DNA of 64,000 nucleotides from JBJHBP01 sp050485645. Lineage in GTDB: Bacteria; Pseudomonadota; Gammaproteobacteria; Steroidobacterales; Rariloculaceae. Numbering within the stretch: position 1 is the stretch's first letter; every line of letters begins with the position of its first letter. Below the pieces are notes generated by a model. That model was not told the origin of the DNA, did not search any database, and saw only the letters and a program-made list of their open reading frames with translations. Below, piece after piece: positions 1-8,503 of the stretch. Where the stretch lies: positions 19,709 through 83,708 of the forward strand of contig JBJHBT010000016.1 of NCBI GenBank assembly GCA_050485645.1. Reading direction: 5' to 3'. Position numbers and translations under genes: made by a program.

Positions 1-1908
1 CAGACCCCCGCCAATCGTGACGCCCTGCGCCGCATGAACCAAGCCATGGGGCATCGCGGACCGGATGGGGAAGGCTACTGGGAATCCGAAGCGGATGGAC
101 AGGGCTGGGGCGCGATGCTGGCACATCGGCGACTGTCGATACTTGATCTGTCGGACGCCGCGGCACAGCCCATGGTGGACCCTGTGAGCGGCGATGTCGT
201 TGTCCTCAACGGCGAAATCTACAACTACACCGATCTGCGCACGCGCACCCGCGATGGCAACTCACTGACATCCACCGGTGATACGGCCGCCATGCTGCGC
301 ACGCTCAGCGCCGACGGTGTGGACGCGGTGAGCAGTCTGCGCGGAATGTTCGCATTCGCCTTCTGGCATCGCGCCGCGCGTGAGCTCACGCTGGCGCGCG
401 ATCCGGCCGGCATCAAGCCGCTTTATTTGATGAGAAATCCCGATGCCTTCGGCGACTGGTCGCTGGCGTTTGCATCCGAACTGCGTGCGCTCCTGGCGTC
501 GGGCCTGCTGCAGGCGCCGAAGCTGGATCCCACGGCCGTGCGTTCGGTGGTCTGGAACGGCTTCGTGGTGGGTCCGTCGACGATCGTGAAGGGCATTACC
601 TGTGCGCTGCCGGCCGAGGCGATCACCGTGGATGATCGCGGACAGGAACGCCGGCGCTGGCGCTTCTGGCAGCGCGTGACGCCGGGGCGTGCCGGTACCG
701 CGAGCGAGCGCGACGTGCGCGAAGCACTGCAGGAAAGCGTGCGCCTGCATCTGGCCAGCGACGTGCCGCTGGGTGTGTTTCTGTCCGGTGGCGTGGATTC
801 GTCGGCGGTCGCCAACCTGGCACATCGCGCCACGGGGCGTGTGCGCACGTTCACGCTGGCCTTTGAGGAGGCGCACCACAACGAAGGCGTATTCGCGCGG
901 CAGGTGGCCGAAGCCATCGGCACCGATCACCAGGAAGTGCTGCTCACGCAGCACGATTTTCTGGACAGCCTGGGTGGTGCGCTGGAGAGTCTGGATCAGC
1001 CCACGTTCGATGGCATTAATTCGTATGTGATGTCGCGCGCGGTTCGTGACGCTGGCTTCAAAGTGGCGCTGGTGGGTACCGGTGGCGACGAGCTGTTCGG
1101 TGGCTATACGGCATTCGCCGATCTGCCCCGGCTGCATGCGCTGTCCGCCCGCATGCGCTGGATGCCGCGCGCGTGGCGCACGTCGGCTGCACGCGTCATT
1201 GCACGGGTTCGCACCGGCCGTGGTGGCGCCGTGCCGCCACAGACCCGCTGGGCCAAGCTGCCGCATATGGTGCGTCATGGCGACGAGATGATTGCGCTGT
1301 ATCAACTTGCCTATGGACTCTTCCTGCCTGACTTCCAGCAGCAGCTGCTGGCCGGCCATTCCGGCGCGGATGATCTGATCGACGGACTGCCGCTGCCCAT
1401 GCGGCACGACCTGGAACAGGACATCGCCGGCCGTTCACGGTTGGCCACCGTCAGCGTGCTTGAGCAGCGGCTGTTTCTGGGTGAACGGTTGCTGCGCGAC
1501 ACCGATGCGGCCAGCATGGCGGCTTCGATCGAGATCCGGCTGCCGCTGGTGGATGTGGTGTTGCTGACGGCGGTGGAGCAGCTGTCCGACGAGACGCGCT
1601 TCATGCCGGTGCGTTCCAAGGCGCTGCTGCGCAGGATAGGGCTGGAAGGACTCGATCAGCGCATGTTCGAGCGTCCCAAGCAGGGGTTCGAGTTGCCGTA
1701 TGAGCAGTGGCTGAAAGGCGCGCTGGGTAGGGAAGTTGGTGTCACGCTCAAGGATCGTGATCAGGTGGCTGCGGCAGGGCTGGAGCCGGACATGGTGGGC
1801 GTGCTTTGGGATGCGTTCCTGGCGGGGGCGCCCGGGCTCTACTGGACCCGGCTCTGGGCACTGTATGTCCTAGTGCGTTGGTCTTCGAAGCATGCCCTGC
1901 GGTGCTGA
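1..1908 (+). CDS. asnB: Asparagine synthase (glutamine-hydrolysing) type amidotransferase, 5' partial
   Basis: This enzyme family transfers glutamine-derived ammonia to an ATP-activated carboxylate; in glycan clusters it is thought to amidate a sugar acid. The frame is open from base 1, so the gene begins upstream. The residues before the first Met in the window run straight into the class-II glutaminase motif HRGPDGEGYW. The N-terminal catalytic Cys is therefore outside the window. The synthetase domain shows the PP-loop SGGVDSS (near base 785) and the GTGGDELFGGY motif (near 1078). The stop lies 3 bases before the next gene, which suggests an operon with the glycosyltransferases. An exosortase-associated amidotransferase role is an inference from context. 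Confidence 0.9.
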   Translation, partial: QTPANRDALRRMNQAMGHRGPDGEGYWESEADGQGWGAMLAHRRLSILDLSDAAAQPMVDPVSGDVVVLNGEIYNYTDLRTRTRDGNSLTSTGDTAAMLRTLSADGVDAVSSLRGMFAFAFWHRAARELTLARDPAGIKPLYLMRNPDAFGDWSLAFASELRALLASGLLQAPKLDPTAVRSVVWNGFVVGPSTIVKGITCALPAEAITVDDRGQERRRWRFWQRVTPGRAGTASERDVREALQESVRLHLASDVPLGVFLSGGVDSSAVANLAHRATGRVRTFTLAFEEAHHNEGVFARQVAEAIGTDHQEVLLTQHDFLDSLGGALESLDQPTFDGINSYVMSRAVRDAGFKVALVGTGGDELFGGYTAFADLPRLHALSARMRWMPRAWRTSAARVIARVRTGRGGAVPPQTRWAKLPHMVRHGDEMIALYQLAYGLFLPDFQQQLLAGHSGADDLIDGLPLPMRHDLEQDIAGRSRLATVSVLEQRLFLGERLLRDTDAASMAASIEIRLPLVDVVLLTAVEQLSDETRFMPVRSKALLRRIGLEGLDQRMFERPKQGFELPYEQWLKGALGREVGVTLKDRDQVAAAGLEPDMVGVLWDAFLAGAPGLYWTRLWALYVLVRWSSKHALRC

Positions 1909-1911
1909 TCC

Positions 1912-2904
1912 ATGGCTGAGAACTTGGTTCGTAATCATGTTGGCGTGGTCGTCATCGGCCGTAATGAAGGCGAAAGACTGCGCGTTTGCCTGGAATCGGT
2001 GATTGGTCATGTCAGGCGTGTTGTTTATGTCGACTCCGGGTCGACCGACGATTCTGTGACGATGGCAAAGTCCATGGGGGCTTTGGTTGTAGAACTGAGC
2101 TCCGACACGGGTTTCACTGCGGCGCGTGCGCGCAACGCCGGTTGGCGACACCTGCGCGATAGTGACCCTGAAGTGGAGTTTGTTCAGTTCGTAGACGGGG
2201 ACTGTGAACTCGTTGACGGTTGGATCGAATTGGCAGTTCGCTGTTTGCGCGAGCGCCGTGAATTGTCGGTAGTGTGCGGAAGACGGAAAGAACGCTTTCC
2301 TGAGAAGTCAGTGTTCAACGCAATATGTGACGTTGAATGGAATACGAGGGTTGGTGAGACTGCGGCCTGTGGCGGCGACTCCATGATGCGAATGACTGCG
2401 TTGGAGGCTGTGTCAGGCTTCAGGGCTTCGCTGATTGCTGGAGAAGAGCCGGAGCTGTGTCTGCGGTTAAGGCGGGCAGGTTGGAAAGTCTACAGACTGG
2501 ACGCCGACATGACACTTCATGACGCGGCAATGTATCACGTCCATCAATGGTGGAAACGTTCGCAGCGAGCCGGATATGCCTATGCGGAAGGGGCATGGTT
2601 GCACGGCCGCGAAACTGAACGGTACTGCATCCACAATTGTATGAGTGCGATGGTCTGGGCGGCCGGAATTCCGGCGGCGGTGCTTCTCTGTGTCTATCTC
2701 GTTGGTCCTGCGCTGTGGTTTCTGCTCCTTGTCTATCCTTTGCAGGTTCTGAGGCTGTTTTTTATTGAGAGAGGTGCGTGGAGTGTGCGATTGGCGCGCG
2801 CAATGACTCTCGTGTTGGGCAAGTTTGCGGAAGCGACCGGTTTGTTGTGTTTCCTCTGGCACCTCTTCAGTGGGAAGCAAGGTCGCCTCATTGAGTACAA
2901 GTAG
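1912..2904 (+). CDS. Family 2 glycosyltransferase with C-terminal membrane segments
   Basis: A 330-residue GT-A fold glycosyltransferase, probably adding a sugar to a lipid-linked glycan at the inner face of the cytoplasmic membrane. The N-terminus has the GT2 signature VVVIGRNEGERL followed by VDSGSTDDS, and the metal-binding region FVDGDCE is visible at about residue 100. An EEPELCLRLRRAGW stretch is typical of the acceptor side. Two or three hydrophobic segments follow residue 240. It begins 3 bases after the amidotransferase stop. Base composition looks richer in A and T than the flanking housekeeping genes, as is common for transferred glycan genes. Donor and acceptor sugars cannot be told. 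Confidence 0.85.
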   Translation: MAENLVRNHVGVVVIGRNEGERLRVCLESVIGHVRRVVYVDSGSTDDSVTMAKSMGALVVELSSDTGFTAARARNAGWRHLRDSDPEVEFVQFVDGDCELVDGWIELAVRCLRERRELSVVCGRRKERFPEKSVFNAICDVEWNTRVGETAACGGDSMMRMTALEAVSGFRASLIAGEEPELCLRLRRAGWKVYRLDADMTLHDAAMYHVHQWWKRSQRAGYAYAEGAWLHGRETERYCIHNCMSAMVWAAGIPAAVLLCVYLVGPALWFLLLVYPLQVLRLFFIERGAWSVRLARAMTLVLGKFAEATGLLCFLWHLFSGKQGRLIEYK

Positions 2905-2935
2905 ACCTTGAGTAATTGGAGTCGGGACAACAGCA

Positions 2936-4162
2936 GTGCGTATAGCCTACTTCGTCAACCAATATCCGAAAGTCAGCCATACCTTCATTCGACGTGAAAT
3001 ACATGCACTGGAGACGCTGGGGCTGAGTGTCGTCCGCATCGCGCTCAGAGGGTGGCATGAAGATCTGGCGGATCCGGAGGACGAATCTGAACGCGGGATT
3101 ACCAGGTACGCGCTAAGGCAGGGGTTGCCTGGCCTGGTATTGGCGGGTGCGCGGGAATTTCTCTTAGGTCCGGTCCGTTGGTGTCGTACATTTCTGCTTG
3201 CAACCCGGATGGCTTATCGTTCAGATCGTCCGCTGGTTTACCACTGGGCGTATTTTCTTGAGGCATGCGTTGTCGCAGCATGGCTGAGAGGAAGTCGTGC
3301 CGAGCACATTCACGCACACTTCGGCACTAATTCTACCGATGTGGCGATGCTGGCAGCGCTAATGACTGGCATGACTTACAGCTTCACTGCGCACGGCCCG
3401 GAGGAATTCGACCGACCGCTATCGATCGGACTACCGGAGAAGATTCGTCGCGCCCGATTCGTTGTCGCGATAAGTTCCTTCGGACGAAGCCAGCTGTTTC
3501 GCTGGGTGCCACATAGTGAGTGGGCCAAGGTTAAGGTGGTCCGCTGCGGGTTGGACAGCTCGTTTCTTGAAGCCCCGCCTTCCTGTTGCCCCGACGTCCC
3601 AAGATTGGTGTGTGTGGGGCGCTTGTGCGAGCAGAAAGGGCAGCTGCTGCTGGTGCACGCAGCTGCCAAGCTTGCTGAGCGTGGCATCCGGTGTGAAATC
3701 GTCCTCGCTGGCGATGGAGAAATGCGCGAATCGATTGAGGCACGGATCACGGAACTCGGCCTGCAATCTCAATTTCGAATTACAGGATGGATTGCTTCAT
3801 CCATGGTTCAGGAAGAGTTGAAGGCGGCACGTGCACTGGTGCTTGCAAGCTTTGCTGAAGGTTTGCCTGTGGTAATTATGGAGGCGATGGCGCTCGGACG
3901 CCCCGTGGTATCGTCGTACGTAGCCGGAATCCCGGAGCTGGTGCTGCCCGGCACCAACGGATGGCTCGTGCCGGCGGGGTGTGTCGATTCCCTAGCCGAT
4001 GCGCTGGAAGCTTGTCTCAATTGCCAGCCCTCGGAGCTAGACCGAATGGGGATGGCCGCACGCGATCGCGTCCGTGGGCGTCACAGCGCGCTTACCGAAT
4101 CGAGTCGACTCAAGGAGTACTTCTTGGGCTTCCGGCAATCAGATCGGGAAGAAGTGAAATGA
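2936..4162 (+). CDS. Family 4 (GT-B fold) glycosyltransferase
   Basis: A 408-residue protein starting at a GTG codon and giving MRIAYFVNQYPKVSHTFIRREI, the usual start of GT4 enzymes of the WcaL/exopolysaccharide type. The C-terminal donor-binding domain has VCVGRLCEQKG and the E-x7-E region within AEGLPVVIMEAMALG, which binds the nucleotide sugar. The reaction is transfer of a sugar from an NDP donor to a growing polysaccharide. Its stop overlaps the next gene's start by 4 bases (ATGA), so translation is probably coupled. Substrate is unknown. Confidence 0.85.
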   Translation: MRIAYFVNQYPKVSHTFIRREIHALETLGLSVVRIALRGWHEDLADPEDESERGITRYALRQGLPGLVLAGAREFLLGPVRWCRTFLLATRMAYRSDRPLVYHWAYFLEACVVAAWLRGSRAEHIHAHFGTNSTDVAMLAALMTGMTYSFTAHGPEEFDRPLSIGLPEKIRRARFVVAISSFGRSQLFRWVPHSEWAKVKVVRCGLDSSFLEAPPSCCPDVPRLVCVGRLCEQKGQLLLVHAAAKLAERGIRCEIVLAGDGEMRESIEARITELGLQSQFRITGWIASSMVQEELKAARALVLASFAEGLPVVIMEAMALGRPVVSSYVAGIPELVLPGTNGWLVPAGCVDSLADALEACLNCQPSELDRMGMAARDRVRGRHSALTESSRLKEYFLGFRQSDREEVK

Positions 4163-5157
4163 TGACGCATCGGTTGCTGGTCGTGATCGTCAACTGGCGA
4201 TCACCTGATTTGGTTGTCGAGTGTCTGCGTTCCATGGTGGAGGAGGTCGCCAGCATCGAAGGCTGCTTTGTTTGTGTAGTGGACAACGCGTCTGGCGATG
4301 GGTCTGCCGAGACCATGGAGCAGGCGATTTCCGCGAATGGATGGCGTGACTGGGCCTGCGTGGTTCGTTCAGACCGCAATGGCGGATTTGCAACCGGAAA
4401 CAATCTTGGCGTTCGCGAGATGCGTAACCGGGGACTACGGCCGGAATACGTGCTGCTGCTGAATCCGGATACTCTGGTGAGACCCAATGCGTTCCAGGTG
4501 CTCCTGGATTTCCTGGAGAGCCACGCTGATGTGGGGATCGCGGGCGGGCGCAGCGAAGACCCGGATGCCACTCCACAGGAATGCTGCTTCAGTTTTCCAG
4601 GCATGGTGAGCGAATTCTCGACCTACTTCGGATTGGGCCTGTTCGACAGGCTTGCCCGCCGCAGCCTCGCGCGCCCTGGGATTCCCGAGGTACCGACCGA
4701 GGTCGACTGGGTGTCAGGCGCCCACATGATGATTCGCTGGCGTGTCTTCGAGGACATCGGCCTAATGGACGAAGGCTACTTTCTCTACTATGAAGAAACC
4801 GACTTCACGTTGCGGGCGCGACGGGCGGGCTGGCGCTGCTGGCATATACCGCAGAGCCGGATCGTACACTTGGTCGGGCAGAGTAGCGGTCTGAGTTCAC
4901 GCGACGCACGTCCACCCAGGCGGCCCGGCTATTGGTTTGAATCGCGGAGGCGGTACTTCGTTCTGAACCACGGGTGCCTATATGCTGCGATCACCGATGG
5001 CCTAGTATTGATTGCATTAACTCTAAGTAGATTGAGGTCGCTCGTGCAACCACGTATCAATTCTGGGCCACCAAGGTTTTTTCGCGACCTCATGTCTTAC
5101 AGCCCGATTCTGTTCAGGAGAGGCGAGACTGCTAGGCGGATCGATGGCCCGACATGA
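4159..5157 (+). CDS. Family 2 glycosyltransferase, WbbL/rhamnosyltransferase-like
   Basis: The start at the ATG overlapping the previous stop gives MMTHRLLVVIVNWRSPDL, the typical GT2 beginning, and a protein of 332 residues. An upstream extension in the same open frame overlaps the previous gene and is not needed. VVDNASGDGS, SDRNGGFATGNN and LLLNPDTLV match the WbbL-type subfamily that often adds rhamnose, with NPD as the DxD-like metal site. YEETDFTLRARRAGW marks the acceptor and base region. A rhamnosyl donor is a family-based guess. After its stop, convergent genes meet across an 80-base gap. Confidence 0.85.
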   Translation: MMTHRLLVVIVNWRSPDLVVECLRSMVEEVASIEGCFVCVVDNASGDGSAETMEQAISANGWRDWACVVRSDRNGGFATGNNLGVREMRNRGLRPEYVLLLNPDTLVRPNAFQVLLDFLESHADVGIAGGRSEDPDATPQECCFSFPGMVSEFSTYFGLGLFDRLARRSLARPGIPEVPTEVDWVSGAHMMIRWRVFEDIGLMDEGYFLYYEETDFTLRARRAGWRCWHIPQSRIVHLVGQSSGLSSRDARPPRRPGYWFESRRRYFVLNHGCLYAAITDGLVLIALTLSRLRSLVQPRINSGPPRFFRDLMSYSPILFRRGETARRIDGPT

Positions 5158-5237
5158 GGTTTGCGCAGACAATTGCGCAGCCCGTGCGCATCTCGTTGAT
5201 TGTCTCGGATAGTGAGCTAAGTCGGCTGGCGCGAGTG

Positions 5238-6179
5238 CTACCTGTGATCAGCGGCTTGCGATCGCCCTGGCTTGTTCAACAGACGAATTGCCATAGAGGT
5301 GATGAGCAGCTTCAGGGCGAACGGGAGGCCGTGCACGAGGTATCGGCTGGCCAGTCGACGTGTTTCCTGAGTCAGTCTGTGTAACCACTCCAGGCCACTT
5401 CTCTGCATCCATACAGGAGCCCGATTGATCTCGCCACTTATGAAGCTGAGGCTGATACCTATGCCCAGCCACCACGCTTGTGGCAGGTAGGACCGCATTT
5501 CGTCGATGAGTTTCTCGGCTTTAGGAAAGCCTAATGCCACATAGATGATATCCGGCGATGCCTTTGTCAGCGCGGCTCTCAATTCGGAAAGCTCACTGTG
5601 GTTGTTTTCGAAACCGAATGGCGGGTACCACGTTCCCGCGATCTTCAGGTCTGGATACGTATCTTTCAGGATGCCTGCTGCTCGTGAGGATGTGTCCGGC
5701 CGACCACCGCCGAGCAGAAAGAGCGACAGCCCATGCTTTTCGGCTTGTTCAGCAACGGTCCAGACCAGGTCGGATCCACAAACGCGCGCCTTGAGCGGGG
5801 TTCCCTGGATTCGGCTGGCCCACACGAGTGGCATGCCATCGGCAACCCGCACATCTGCGCGACTGACAAGCGCGTTCAGGGAAGGGTCCGCCTGAGCCAG
5901 CCGAGCGATGTCAGCATTGGGCGTTAATACCCATCCTCCTCGGCCTGCTCTTGCCTCGGATACGATATGTTCAACGCACTCCGCTTCACTGATATTATGC
6001 AGATCAATGCCCCCAATCGTTACGAGGGGGTGTTGGGCGGGTGTTTTGAAGTCTGTGCTAGTACGTGACACGGTATGCGTTAAGCGCGTTGGGGCGTCCG
6101 TGCTTACTTGGCCTGGCGGTAGCCGAATTGTGGACGCGATATAGGGTAAAGAATAGTTAGGGTAAAGAGTAGTTCGCAT
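5238..6179 (-). CDS. WecG/TagA/CpsF family glycosyltransferase
   Basis: The family (GT26) transfers N-acetylmannosamine(uronic acid) or a related sugar to polyprenyl-linked acceptors. Visible signatures are GGWVLTPNADIARL, ADGMPLVWASRIQG, GSDLVWTVAEQAEKHGLSLFLLGGG and IIYVALGFPKAEKLIDE. The C-terminus (RSGLEWLHRLTQE) is the membrane-associating tail of the family. An ATG at 6179 gives 313 residues; a GTG at 6200 is also open. The first 50 or so residues are not family-like and are partly read from short tandem repeats, so the true start may lie further in. It is the only gene of the glycan cluster on this strand, facing its neighbours. Confidence 0.85.
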   Translation of the reverse strand: MRTTLYPNYSLPYIASTIRLPPGQVSTDAPTRLTHTVSRTSTDFKTPAQHPLVTIGGIDLHNISEAECVEHIVSEARAGRGGWVLTPNADIARLAQADPSLNALVSRADVRVADGMPLVWASRIQGTPLKARVCGSDLVWTVAEQAEKHGLSLFLLGGGRPDTSSRAAGILKDTYPDLKIAGTWYPPFGFENNHSELSELRAALTKASPDIIYVALGFPKAEKLIDEMRSYLPQAWWLGIGISLSFISGEINRAPVWMQRSGLEWLHRLTQETRRLASRYLVHGLPFALKLLITSMAIRLLNKPGRSQAADHR

Positions 6180-6213
6180 TACGACACGAGCAAAATTCAC
6201 ACGAGCAAAATTC
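6143..6213. repeat. Two adjacent short tandem duplications
   Basis: A 16-base unit beginning AGGGTAAAGA is present at 6143-6158 and 6159-6174 with one mismatch. A 15-base unit ACACGAGCAAAATTC is perfectly repeated at 6184-6198 and 6199-6213. Both lie at the 5' end of the WecG-family gene and in its AT-rich leader. They look like replication-slippage products. Confidence 0.9.
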
Positions 6214-6308
6214 TTTGACGCAATACCAACAATCCGAAGAGAGTTGGCGTATTAATTCGTGTGCAACGCGCGGACCAATCCTCTGAAGACGTAAAATGTG
6301 GTCCCTGA

Positions 6309-7427
6309 ATGCCTGACGATAACCATATTTTCGTCTCCCGACCAGTGCTTCCGTCTCAGTCGGAGCTTCTTCCGCTACTTGACGAAATCTGGGCATCCGC
6401 GACTCTGACCAACAACGGCCCCATTCATGCCCGTTTCGAGGCTGCCGTGGCCGGCTACCTGGGCGTGGAGCAGGTGTCGGTCGTTGCTAATGCCACGCTG
6501 GGCCTGATGCTGGCGCTTCGCCAGCTGGGAGCCACCGGAGAGGTCATTACCACCCCGTTTTCTTTCGTCGCCACCGCGCACGCGCTGAAGTGGACGTGCC
6601 TGGAACCCGTGTTCGCCGATGTCGATCCGGTCACGCTGAACCTGGACCCGGCCGCAATCGAACGCGCCATCACTCCCCGGACTACCGCGATCCTCCCGGT
6701 GCACTGTTTTGGAGCCAGGTGCGATGTCGAGGGCATACAGGCTGTGGCCGAAAGGCATGGTCTCAAGGTGCTCTACGATGCCGCTCACGCGTTCGCGGTG
6801 CAGGACGACGGCGGTAGCATTCTGCGTCACGGGGACATGTCGGTCGTGAGCTTCCACGCCACCAAGGTATTCAACACGTTCGAAGGCGGCGCTGTGATAT
6901 GCCCGGATCGCAATGTCAAGCTGGCCATCGACCGGCTCAGGAATTTCGGCATTGTCGACGAGGTGAATGTGGAATCGGTCGGTCTGAACGCGAAGCTGTC
7001 GGAGCTCGCCTCCGCGATCGGTCTGCTGCAGCTTCGGCACGTGGATGACGCGATCACCCGCAGGGCGCGTGCGGATGGCCTATACCGGGAGCGTCTGGCC
7101 GATATGGCTGGTATCAAATGCGTGGACTCCGGCAATCTGGTGCGACGCAACTTCTACAGTTTCCCGGTCCTCGTCGGGGAAGACTTTCCGATGACTCGGG
7201 ATGCCCTTTGCGATTTCCTGCGCGGCCACGGCATCCATGCCAGGCGTTATTTTTTTCCCTTGATTTCCAATCTTGCACTCTACGGCGACCTGCCGTCCGC
7301 AAGCTGGGCCAACTTGCCGGTGGCGAACGACATCTCTTCGCGCATCCTGTGTCTGCCGTTGTACCCGGATCTGTCGACGGATGATCAGGAACGGATCCTG
7401 GGGTTGATTCGGCAGGCGGCCAGTTGA
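6309..7427 (+). CDS. DegT/DnrJ/EryC1 family PLP-dependent sugar aminotransferase
   Basis: A 372-residue aminotransferase that would convert a keto-sugar nucleotide to an amino sugar, using glutamate as amino donor. The PLP-binding Lys is K186 in SFHATKVFNTFEGG, and the cofactor-contacting Asp is D157 in LYDAAHAFAV. TTPFSFVATAHAL is the typical PLP-phosphate region. The stop overlaps the next start (TGATG), indicating coupling with the GT61-like gene. The position among glycosyltransferases points to making an amino-sugar precursor of the surface glycan. Which keto-sugar it uses cannot be read from the sequence. Confidence 0.88.
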   Translation: MPDDNHIFVSRPVLPSQSELLPLLDEIWASATLTNNGPIHARFEAAVAGYLGVEQVSVVANATLGLMLALRQLGATGEVITTPFSFVATAHALKWTCLEPVFADVDPVTLNLDPAAIERAITPRTTAILPVHCFGARCDVEGIQAVAERHGLKVLYDAAHAFAVQDDGGSILRHGDMSVVSFHATKVFNTFEGGAVICPDRNVKLAIDRLRNFGIVDEVNVESVGLNAKLSELASAIGLLQLRHVDDAITRRARADGLYRERLADMAGIKCVDSGNLVRRNFYSFPVLVGEDFPMTRDALCDFLRGHGIHARRYFFPLISNLALYGDLPSASWANLPVANDISSRILCLPLYPDLSTDDQERILGLIRQAAS

Positions 7428-8503
7428 TGCGAATCAATCTGCCGCGGCTCGACAGAACGGTGCGACGCCTTCTGGCGCGTCGTCATGTGGCACTGACTGA
7501 ACGCGCGCAACGCTCGTGGACACTGTGTCCGAAGGAGTCCGCGGTGGCTCCCCCGGCGATCCACCTGCCGGGCACTCTCGATCATGTGGTGGCGCTGTCA
7601 CCGTGGCGCGACTGGAATACGGAGAAAGGTCTGATCGACGGCGGGGCCGTCGAGCATGCCGCTTCCCGTGCATTCGCGATCAAAAACGTGGAGTTGGTGG
7701 ATGCCTGGCTGTATGCGGGCCCGGCCAAGTCGCTCTCCGGCTTTGGCGCTGAGCGCTGGTTGCATCGCGATCTGCCGCAGCGTCAGGTATTCGATCAAGC
7801 AGCACTGGTAACCAACTTCAGCGGCAGTCATTTTTTCGGGAACCGGTTGCTGGATGACTTCCCACTGGCGCTGCTTGCGGATCCATCGTTGCCGCCCGTC
7901 GCCATGGTGACACGTCCCTACGGGCATGAGGCGGGGTATCGGGCCCTGTGCGGGCTGGCAGGCGATGCGCCGATACGGCGGGCGAGCGTCCGCGAGCTGG
8001 TGGTTTATGAGGATTTCGCGCAGAACTCTTCAAAAGCCGAGCGCTACCGGGAACTGCGGCGACGGGTTCGTGCGTCCCTCGGGGGTACCGTGGCAGCAGC
8101 CCCACCGGGCGTCTTCATCCGTCGCGGACCGGATGGCGAGCCGCGGCATCTGCTTAACACAGCACAGGTGGAAGCCACACTGGCGGCGGCAGGGTTTTCG
8201 ATCATTGACACCACGCAACTCAGCGCCCGGGAGATCGCCGAGCGTTCGCTGAATGCGCGCATCGTGGTCGGAGTCGAAGGCAGCCATTTCTCGCACGCCA
8301 TCTACACTGCCGCCGATCAGGCCACGTTTTTCGTGTTACAGCCGCCGGATCGCTTCGCGATGGCCTATAAGGAATACACCGACCGTATGGACATGCGCTT
8401 CGCATTTCTGGTCGGGCGGCCGGGGGAGGGGGGATTCACCATCGACCTGGACGAACTGCACCGCATGCTCGACCTGCTGGCTGCGAGTGATCGGGCGTCG
8501 TGA
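7427..8503 (+). CDS. GT61-like (DUF563) glycosyltransferase
   Basis: A 358-residue protein. A TTG 3 bases earlier is possible, but the ATG overlaps the upstream stop. Features pointing to the GT61/DUF563 family are FIRRGPDGEPRHLLN in mid-protein, then GFSIIDTTQLSAREIAERSLNA and VVGVEGSHFSHAIYTA, the acidic/His site near the C-terminus. It would transfer a pentose or other sugar to the glycan. The family is best known from eukaryotes but occurs in bacterial polysaccharide loci. It overlaps the next gene by 4 bases. The family call is moderate because the N-terminal 100 residues are unfamiliar. Confidence 0.65.
   Translation: MRINLPRLDRTVRRLLARRHVALTERAQRSWTLCPKESAVAPPAIHLPGTLDHVVALSPWRDWNTEKGLIDGGAVEHAASRAFAIKNVELVDAWLYAGPAKSLSGFGAERWLHRDLPQRQVFDQAALVTNFSGSHFFGNRLLDDFPLALLADPSLPPVAMVTRPYGHEAGYRALCGLAGDAPIRRASVRELVVYEDFAQNSSKAERYRELRRRVRASLGGTVAAAPPGVFIRRGPDGEPRHLLNTAQVEATLAAAGFSIIDTTQLSAREIAERSLNARIVVGVEGSHFSHAIYTAADQATFFVLQPPDRFAMAYKEYTDRMDMRFAFLVGRPGEGGFTIDLDELHRMLDLLAASDRAS

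Noticed and set aside
262..1407. 381-residue antisense frame
   Set aside because: It is the shadow of the asparagine synthase gene, with His/Arg/Gln-rich composition typical of antisense high-GC reading.
5154..5384. 76-residue frame starting in the stop codon of the GT2 gene
   Set aside because: Two thirds of it is antisense to the WecG-type gene and it has no recognisable features. It could at most be a remnant of a lost gene.
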